The notes beneath the pieces are model-generated. The model saw only the letters and a program-made list of their open reading frames with translations. It was not told where the DNA came from and ran no database searches. Positions 14,696 through 19,725 of a stretch of DNA of 19,725 nucleotides are shown here, in pieces. Origin of the DNA: Gemmatimonadales bacterium UBA4456 (GTDB lineage Bacteria; Gemmatimonadota; Gemmatimonadetes; Longimicrobiales; Gaopeijiaceae); contig DGOW01000102.1 of assembly GCA_002390225.1 (NCBI GenBank), positions 1-19,725 of the forward strand, given 5' to 3'. The stretch's first letter is position 1. Every line of letters begins with the position of its first letter. The translations under genes and the position numbers were made by a program.

Positions 14696-15538
14696 GTGAT
14701 CGGTCAGAGAGGGGGCACCCGGACCACAAGGGTCAAACGGTTCCGTGACGGCACGGCACGGTCCCGGAAGGACACGCTCGCCGTCGAGGAACCGCTCGAG
14801 ATCCGCGTGTCGTGGGTCGAGGAGGGAGAACGCAGGGTAGAGGCGATCGCTGTGACGATGCGCACGCCAGGCCATGACTTCGATCTGGTTGCCGGATTCC
14901 TGCACGTGGAGGGGGTGCTGGGGTCCGCGGATGACGTCGCCGAGCTGACGTACTGCCAGGGCCCGGACGAGCAGGAGTACAACGTCGTCGAGGCCAGGCT
15001 GGCTGCGGGTACCACCTTCGATCTCGGCCTGGTACGGAGAAACGTCTACACCACCTCGAGCTGCGGTGTGTGTGGCAAGGCGTCTCTGGAGGCCGTCGAG
15101 TCTGCAGGGTGCGAACTGCTCCCGGAAGGTCTGACAATTGACGCAGGATTGGTGCCTCAGTTGCCGGAACGCCTCCTCGAGGACCAAGCGGTCTTTGAGC
15201 GCACGGGTGGTCTGCATGCTGCCGGGCTCTTCGACACGACTGGAGCGAGGCACGTCGTCATGGAGGATGTCGGACGGCATAACGCAGTGGACAAGGTCGT
15301 CGGCTACGAGCTGCTGGCTCGCAGACTACCCGCGCGTGACCGTGTCCTCGTGGTGAGTGGACGAGCCTCGTTCGAGCTTGTGCAGAAGGCCGTTGCGGCT
15401 GGCATCCCGATGCTAGTGGCGGTCGGTGCGCCCTCGAGCCTGGCAGTGGACCTCGCGCGTCGTTTCCGGCTGACGCTGATCGGCTTCACTCGGAACGGTG
15501 GTTTCAATGTCTACACGGAGCCTGCGCGGGTTGTGTGA
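14696..15538 (+). CDS. fdhD: Formate dehydrogenase accessory sulfurtransferase FdhD
   Basis: FdhD passes sulfur from a cysteine desulfurase to the Mo-bis-MGD cofactor, which is essential for formate dehydrogenase activity. The 280-residue product shows the family marks VAGFLHVEG (65-73), TSSCGVCGK with the sulfur-carrying CxxC (C123, C126), HAAGLFD, EDVGRHNAVDKV and the C-terminal GFTRNGGFNVYT. The start is GTG at 14696; no in-frame ATG exists near the N-terminus, and a stop lies in frame at 14675-14677. The Shine-Dalgarno is poor. Its client is almost certainly the selenocysteine FDH encoded ~12 kb away on the other strand. Confidence 0.95.
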   Translation: MIGQRGGTRTTRVKRFRDGTARSRKDTLAVEEPLEIRVSWVEEGERRVEAIAVTMRTPGHDFDLVAGFLHVEGVLGSADDVAELTYCQGPDEQEYNVVEARLAAGTTFDLGLVRRNVYTTSSCGVCGKASLEAVESAGCELLPEGLTIDAGLVPQLPERLLEDQAVFERTGGLHAAGLFDTTGARHVVMEDVGRHNAVDKVVGYELLARRLPARDRVLVVSGRASFELVQKAVAAGIPMLVAVGAPSSLAVDLARRFRLTLIGFTRNGGFNVYTEPARVV

Positions 15539-15551
15539 GCAGGCCGAACTC

Positions 15552-16175
15552 ATGAGGGGTGCTGCGGGCTCTGTTCCGTCATCGATACGCCCCGTACTGG
15601 GCGCGGTCCTCGCGGGTGGAGAGAGTCGTCGGTTCGGACGTGACAAAACACGTGTCGCAGTGGATGGAGTCCCGATGGCGGTGCGGGCGGCTGAAACGCT
15701 CGCCCGAGTCTGTGATGAGGTCGTGGTGGTGTCGTCCAGGCCCGTGCCTGACTTCGGCGGCCGGGTCGTACCGGATCTCCGACCGGGCCAGGGGCCACTC
15801 GCAGGGATCGAGTCCGCCCTGCGCCATGGAATGGACCGGGGAGCGGCCTCCGTCTTCGTTCTTGCCTCAGACCTTCCGCGAGTCGACTCCGACATCGTTG
15901 AGGTCGTCATCGAGGGGGCTACGGGAACTGGGCCGGACGGAGAAGAGGTGATGGCCGCTGCTGCCCATCGCGTGGGCAACCCCGACTTCGAGCCACTCTG
16001 CGCAGTGTACCGTATTAGTTGCCTTGATACCGTGACGCACCTCCTCGATAACGGAGAGCAGGCAGCCCGTGCTCTGGTCGAGGCCGTCGAGGGACGGAGA
16101 GTTGTCCTTAATGCGGCAGCGGCGTGGGCCGTGTCCCTCAACGTGAATCTTCCCGAAGACCTGGACCGCCTCTGA
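15552..16175 (+). CDS. mobA: Molybdenum cofactor guanylyltransferase MobA
   Basis: Attaches GMP from GTP to Mo-molybdopterin, giving the guanine dinucleotide form used by DMSO-reductase-family enzymes such as FdhA. The 207-residue protein has the nucleotidyltransferase motif LAGGESRRFGRDK (20-32), then GPLAGIESAL and ASDLPRVDSD, as in MobA. ATG 15552 gives a normal length and starts 13 nt after the fdhD stop; GTG 15498 in the same frame would overlap fdhD by 41 nt. The product ends with LNVNLPEDL, the usual MobA C-terminal pattern. Co-transcribed with fdhD. Confidence 0.93.
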   Translation: MRGAAGSVPSSIRPVLGAVLAGGESRRFGRDKTRVAVDGVPMAVRAAETLARVCDEVVVVSSRPVPDFGGRVVPDLRPGQGPLAGIESALRHGMDRGAASVFVLASDLPRVDSDIVEVVIEGATGTGPDGEEVMAAAAHRVGNPDFEPLCAVYRISCLDTVTHLLDNGEQAARALVEAVEGRRVVLNAAAAWAVSLNVNLPEDLDRL

Positions 16176-17296
16176 TGACCGACGGACAGCCACCCGGGGC
16201 GGCTCGGCTGATTTCTCTGGATGCGTTCCGGGGGCTGACGATTGCTGGGATGATCCTGGTCAATAATCCGGGGGCCTGGACACACATCTACATGCCGCTG
16301 CGCCATGCGGAGTGGCACGGCTGGACGCCGACCGATCTGATCTTTCCGTACTTCCTGTTCATCGTCGGGGTTGCGATTCCATTTTCCTTCCGTCGCCGGC
16401 TCAAGGCGGGGGCGGAGACGTCCGACCTCATGCGGCATGTCGTTCGGCGCTCGCTGATCCTCATCGGGCTGGGCATCGCCATGCGCGCAATCCCGTCCTT
16501 TGACTGGGGTTCGATGCGCCTTTACGGCGTGCTCCAGCGCATCGGGTTGGTGTACCTCGGGGCAGCTGCGGCGTATCTGTACCTTGATCGCCGAGGACGC
16601 GCGGTGACTGGAGTGCTTCTGCTGCTCGGGTATTGGGCCGCGATGATGCTTGTTCCAGTGCCCGGGTACGGTGCGGGCGATCTGAGCCCGGATGGCAACC
16701 TCGCTGCCTGGATCGACCGGATCGTCATGCCCGGGCGGCTCTGGCAGAACACGTGGGATCCCGAGGGGTTGCTCTCTACGCTTCCCGCCATCGTCACCGC
16801 GCTTCTGGGGATTGTGACGGGGGAGTGGCTGCAAGGGCATCAGAATGAAGAAGCCAAGACGCGCGGCTTGCTCATCTCGGGCGTCGCACTGACCGGCATG
16901 GGACTCTTCTGGGGACTTGTCTTTCCGATCAACAAGAACCTCTGGACCAGCTCCTATGTGGTGTTCACTGCCGGTACCGCCCTCCTGCTCCTGGGCTTGC
17001 TCTACTGGCTGATCGATGTGCGCCGGATGCGCGGTCTCTGGCACACTTGGATGGTCGTCTACGGCATGAACGCCATCGCGGTTTTCGTGGCGTCGGGTAT
17101 GCTGACCAAGACGCTGGTGAGAATCCGCGTGGACGGTGGCGATGGCACGTCACTGTACAACTGGATCTACGAGACCGTCTTCCGCAGCTGGGCGGGCGAC
17201 ATCAACGGGTCCCTAGCGTTTGCCGTGTCGTATGTGGCTTTCTGGCTCACGATGATGTGGATCCTTCACGCCAGAAGGATCTACGTGAAGATTTAG
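16175..17296 (+). CDS. HGSNAT/NagX-like membrane acyltransferase (DUF5009/DUF1624 type)
   Basis: A 373-residue polytopic membrane protein with about ten helices. The N-terminus reads LISLDAFRGLTIAGMILVNN and is followed by WTPTDLIFPYFLFIVGVAIPFS, the hallmark of bacterial relatives of heparan-alpha-glucosaminide N-acetyltransferase. These carry an acetyl group across the membrane to an amino sugar or similar acceptor. The true acceptor is unknown. The ATG at 16175 shares one base with the mobA stop (TGATG), so the gene is coupled to fdhD-mobA although no link to formate metabolism is evident. Confidence 0.85.
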   Translation: MTDGQPPGAARLISLDAFRGLTIAGMILVNNPGAWTHIYMPLRHAEWHGWTPTDLIFPYFLFIVGVAIPFSFRRRLKAGAETSDLMRHVVRRSLILIGLGIAMRAIPSFDWGSMRLYGVLQRIGLVYLGAAAAYLYLDRRGRAVTGVLLLLGYWAAMMLVPVPGYGAGDLSPDGNLAAWIDRIVMPGRLWQNTWDPEGLLSTLPAIVTALLGIVTGEWLQGHQNEEAKTRGLLISGVALTGMGLFWGLVFPINKNLWTSSYVVFTAGTALLLLGLLYWLIDVRRMRGLWHTWMVVYGMNAIAVFVASGMLTKTLVRIRVDGGDGTSLYNWIYETVFRSWAGDINGSLAFAVSYVAFWLTMMWILHARRIYVKI

Positions 17297-17389
17297 GGGT
17301 CCGACTATATGTGTCAGATGACGGACCATGACCAGGTCCACAGGCCTCGACTTTTTTTCTTCTGCACGTTGACCCTCGCCCGCTTCTCG

Positions 17390-17866
17390 ATGAACCGTTC
17401 GACGACCTTGCTGCTCGGCTCCTCCCTCTTCGTCCTCTCCGCCTGTGCGTCGGCGGGCTCGACGGCGACCGCCGCCCCTTCGGCTACTGCACCGGAGTCG
17501 GTGCCTGCCTCCTCATCCGAGTCCGCCCCGGCGCCGGCCGCGAGCGCCATGGCGTCCTTCACCGACGGTCAGGCAGATCGTGGTCGTGAGGTGTTTCGCG
17601 GCCAGTGTACCGAGTGCCACGCATCGAGTGAGTTCTCCGACGCCCAGTTCAAGTTCAAGTGGAGTCGCAGGCATGTGGGATCGCTCTATCAGATGATCCA
17701 GACGCAGATGCCGGAGACTGCACCGGGAAGCCTCTCGGACGACGAGACGGTCAACCTGGTGTCGTACATTCTCCGGATGAACGGCTTCGAGCCGGGTGAT
17801 GCGGAACTTGCCGCCGATCGAGCGGTCCTTGATGGCATCAGCCTTTCGTCGATCCGGAACCAGTAG
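17390..17866 (+). CDS. Lipoprotein c-type cytochrome
   Basis: A 158-residue single-haem cytochrome c anchored as a lipoprotein. The signal ends in the lipobox LSAC (C19); a ~40-residue Ala/Ser/Pro linker follows; the haem motif is CTECH (C73, C76, H77) and M107 in QMPETAPG is the likely axial ligand. The C-terminal helix DDETVNLVSYILRMNGF matches class I cytochromes found with quinoprotein and other dehydrogenases. The start at 17390 gives a proper lipoprotein signal; the frame opens earlier at 17309 but lacks support. The flavoprotein gene begins 53 nt after its stop, so the cytochrome is a plausible electron acceptor for it. Confidence 0.9.
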   Translation: MNRSTTLLLGSSLFVLSACASAGSTATAAPSATAPESVPASSSESAPAPAASAMASFTDGQADRGREVFRGQCTECHASSEFSDAQFKFKWSRRHVGSLYQMIQTQMPETAPGSLSDDETVNLVSYILRMNGFEPGDAELAADRAVLDGISLSSIRNQ

Positions 17867-17919
17867 TCCCAATGTCCATCCGTAGCCTCCGCTGCGCCCC
17901 CTGATACGAAAGAAGCTTC

Positions 17920-19245
17920 ATGTGCATCGATCGACGTGATTTCCTGAAGGTAGCGACAGCCGGAGCCGGCCTCGCTGTAGCTGGAACGCCGACCGAGTTG
18001 GAGGGCACCCCGAGGCCCAGTGCGAAGCCGCGTCGCGCTCCGTTCGTTCGTAGCGGTCAGATTCCCGACGTGGTCGTGGTCGGTGCGGGCAACTTCGGTG
18101 CATGGACCGCGTTGAACCTCCAGCGGGGCGGAATGCAGGTCACGCTTCTGGACCAGTACGGGCCGGGTAACTCGAAGTCGGCCTCCGGTGGAGAAACTCG
18201 AGGCGTACGAAGTAGCTATGGTGGAGTCGCAGTCGGCCTCCAGTGGGCGGAGTGGGCGATCCGCTCGATGCAGAAGTGGAAGGACTGGGACGACGAGCAC
18301 GTCGACTCGCTCTTGCCGCGCCTGTACTACGAGTCGGGAGACATCATGATTCGGGAGGAGATGTCGCCGTCGATGGAGCAGTCCACCGTGAACTGGGACA
18401 TCCTCGGGCATCCCTACGAGGTGCTGACGCCTGAGGAGGTCACCTATCGCTGGCCGATGATCCAGACGCCGGAGATGGGGGCCGCGCTATTCGAACCCTC
18501 GGCCGGTGTCGTGCGGGCGCGGCGGGCGATCGAGTCGGTGGCGCGGGTCTTTCAGCAGGAAGGCGGTGAGATCCGGATCGTGAAGGCAACCCACGGTGAC
18601 GAAGACGGGCGCATACTCGAGAACGTGCACCTCTCCAACGGAGAGAAGCTTGAGGCCGGTATGTTCGTCTACGCTGCGGGTGCCTGGTTCGCACATTTCC
18701 TCCCGGAACTCATGGGTAACCGATTCCGGGCGAACGCCGTGGGTCATGTGTACTACTTCGAGACGCCGCCCGGCGATGAGTCGTACCGCTGGCCGAACTG
18801 CCCCAGCTACGGGGTGCCCGGTTGCACAGGTTGGCCAGCACTTCCTGACGACAACCGTGGATTCCGAATCCGCACGGGTGGTGCCCGGGGCGACAACCCT
18901 GACGAGAGCGTTCGTTGGGTGCCCGAGGATCGACACGGACGGCCGCGCGAGATCCTGTCGAAGTTCTTTCCGGCGCTTGCCGGTGGCATCATCAACGAGA
19001 CGCGCGCGTGCCACTACTCGAGTACGGCGTCGAGGAACTTCATCATCGATCACCATCCGGATTTCGATAACGTCTGGCTCGCCGGTGGTGGGCAGGCCGA
19101 GTCCTTCAAGCAGGGACCGGTACTCGGCGAATTTATCGCCGGGCGGATCTTTGGGACCGAGATGAACGAAGAACTCAACGCGAGCTTCGCCCTCGGGGAT
19201 GCGACGTACGATGAGGGCGAAGAGGACTTCGACTTCGACCACTAG
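17920..19245 (+). CDS. Tat-exported FAD-dependent oxidoreductase, sarcosine oxidase-like (DAO family)
   Basis: A 441-residue flavoenzyme with an N-terminal twin-arginine signal (RRDFLK, residues 5-10), so it is folded with FAD before export. The Rossmann motif is VVVGAGNFGAW (52-62). GGETRGVRSSYG (90-101) and the C-terminal RACHYSSTASRNFIIDHHP to FK (362-397) match monomeric sarcosine oxidase/N-methyltryptophan oxidase relatives, including C364 at the covalent-FAD cysteine. By eye the oxygen-activating Lys of sarcosine oxidase aligns with R316. The substrate is probably a secondary or N-methyl amine or amino acid; this is inferred. The C-terminal tail is very acidic (DEGEEDFDFDH). A cytochrome c gene lies directly upstream. 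Confidence 0.88.
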   Translation: MCIDRRDFLKVATAGAGLAVAGTPTELEGTPRPSAKPRRAPFVRSGQIPDVVVVGAGNFGAWTALNLQRGGMQVTLLDQYGPGNSKSASGGETRGVRSSYGGVAVGLQWAEWAIRSMQKWKDWDDEHVDSLLPRLYYESGDIMIREEMSPSMEQSTVNWDILGHPYEVLTPEEVTYRWPMIQTPEMGAALFEPSAGVVRARRAIESVARVFQQEGGEIRIVKATHGDEDGRILENVHLSNGEKLEAGMFVYAAGAWFAHFLPELMGNRFRANAVGHVYYFETPPGDESYRWPNCPSYGVPGCTGWPALPDDNRGFRIRTGGARGDNPDESVRWVPEDRHGRPREILSKFFPALAGGIINETRACHYSSTASRNFIIDHHPDFDNVWLAGGGQAESFKQGPVLGEFIAGRIFGTEMNEELNASFALGDATYDEGEEDFDFDH

Positions 19246-19266
19246 GCTCAGCATGAAAGAGGGACG

Positions 19267-19725
19267 ATGACGGACGGAGCCGGACCGCGTTCGTTGCTTT
19301 ATGCCGAGCTGTCTCCTGCGCGGCCACCCTCAGCCCGTGGGATGTGGGCGCTGGGCTTCGTCGCGCTGTCACTGGTGGCGCTCGTTGCGGTGCCGTCGTA
19401 CTTCGGTCAGCGAGTCGCTGCAGTTCAGAATCGTATCACGACGGTGGTCGAGCCTGCGGCTCGCCTCAGCGCGAAGCTGGATCTGCTGAAAGCCCGGCAG
19501 ATGGCCAGGGTTGAAGGCTTCATTCTCTCGTCTGATCCCTTGTTCCGTGACTACTACAGCTCGGCGATCGATGACGAGGACGCGGTACTCGATTCGCTTG
19601 GCCTCATAGCGCAGGAACTCGACCGGGATGTGTTCGATCCTGTCGCGACCGATACCACGTCCGCGACGACTGACCTGAATCGGACTGTCTTCGAGCGGGT
19701 CGCGGCGCTTCGCACCGCGTCGTTC
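19267..19725 (+). CDS. N-terminal part of a membrane sensor protein (cut by window end)
   Basis: The ATG follows a GAGGG site and the frame is open to the last base (153 codons seen). One membrane helix (residues ~26-46, MWALGFVALSLVALVAVPSYF) is followed by a helical extracytoplasmic region with the look of a CHASE3/four-helix-bundle sensor (AARLSAKLDLLKARQMARVEGFILS). Such a start is typical of sensor histidine kinases and some chemoreceptors. The output domain lies outside the window, so the class is not certain. Confidence 0.65.
   Translation, partial: MTDGAGPRSLLYAELSPARPPSARGMWALGFVALSLVALVAVPSYFGQRVAAVQNRITTVVEPAARLSAKLDLLKARQMARVEGFILSSDPLFRDYYSSAIDDEDAVLDSLGLIAQELDRDVFDPVATDTTSATTDLNRTVFERVAALRTASF

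Noticed and set aside
15413..17044. A 543-codon minus-strand frame spanning fdhD, mobA and the acyltransferase gene
   Set aside because: It is an antisense shadow of three well-supported plus-strand genes; its product is low-complexity and resembles no family.
17298..17358. Intrinsic terminator before the cytochrome gene (GGTCCG/CGGACC stem and a run of seven T)
   Set aside because: The 6-bp stem is 24 nt from the T-run with an 18-nt loop, and no stem abuts the T-run, so it lacks terminator geometry.

Overview
The window is a GC-rich, gene-dense bacterial chromosome segment. Gene content suggests an uncultured Gemmatimonadota-like bacterium or a relative: large exported S9 and M28 peptidases, an M19 dipeptidase, an Lnb-type (DUF4105) lipoprotein acyltransferase, an HGSNAT-like acyltransferase and a Tat-exported FAD enzyme. 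That assignment rests on gene content only and is moderate at best. I see no rRNA, tRNA, insertion sequence, phage gene or CRISPR array.

Layout. (1) 22-5758, minus strand: an Lnb-like membrane protein, then a fused NuoE/NuoF-type formate dehydrogenase subunit, then the catalytic formate dehydrogenase subunit. The catalytic gene looks like two ORFs split by a UGA, but that UGA sits exactly at the selenocysteine position and is followed by a bacterial SECIS hairpin. It is therefore one 910-residue selenoprotein. (2) 5891-6490, plus strand: a frame-broken response-regulator receiver and a small membrane protein. (3) 6530-9124, minus strand: an exported DPP-IV-like S9 peptidase. (4) 9322-14553, plus strand: a truncated receiver, an M19-type dipeptidase, a membrane-anchored exported protein of unknown function, a 32-residue membrane microprotein, an SSF sodium:solute symporter and an exported M28 peptidase. 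Several of these are joined by ATGA stop/start overlaps, which suggests one translationally coupled peptide or amino-acid scavenging unit. (5) 14696-17296, plus strand: fdhD, mobA and an HGSNAT-like acyltransferase; the first two finish the molybdenum cofactor needed by the formate dehydrogenase. (6) 17390-19245, plus strand: a cytochrome c lipoprotein followed by a Tat-exported sarcosine-oxidase-like flavoprotein, a likely envelope redox pair. (7) 19267 to the end: the start of a membrane sensor protein, cut by the window edge.

How it works together. The first and fifth blocks form an NAD+-linked, cytoplasmic, selenium- and Mo/W-dependent formate oxidation system with its sulfuration (FdhD) and guanylylation (MobA) factors. 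The third and fourth blocks are extracellular or periplasmic peptide breakdown and uptake. The cytochrome lipoprotein is a plausible substrate class for the Lnb-like acyltransferase. The least ordinary items are the selenocysteine formate dehydrogenase, the doubly coupled microprotein before the SSF transporter, the flavoprotein/cytochrome pair with an apparent Lys-to-Arg change at the oxygen-activating position, two damaged receiver genes, and a nested inverted-repeat structure upstream of fdhD.
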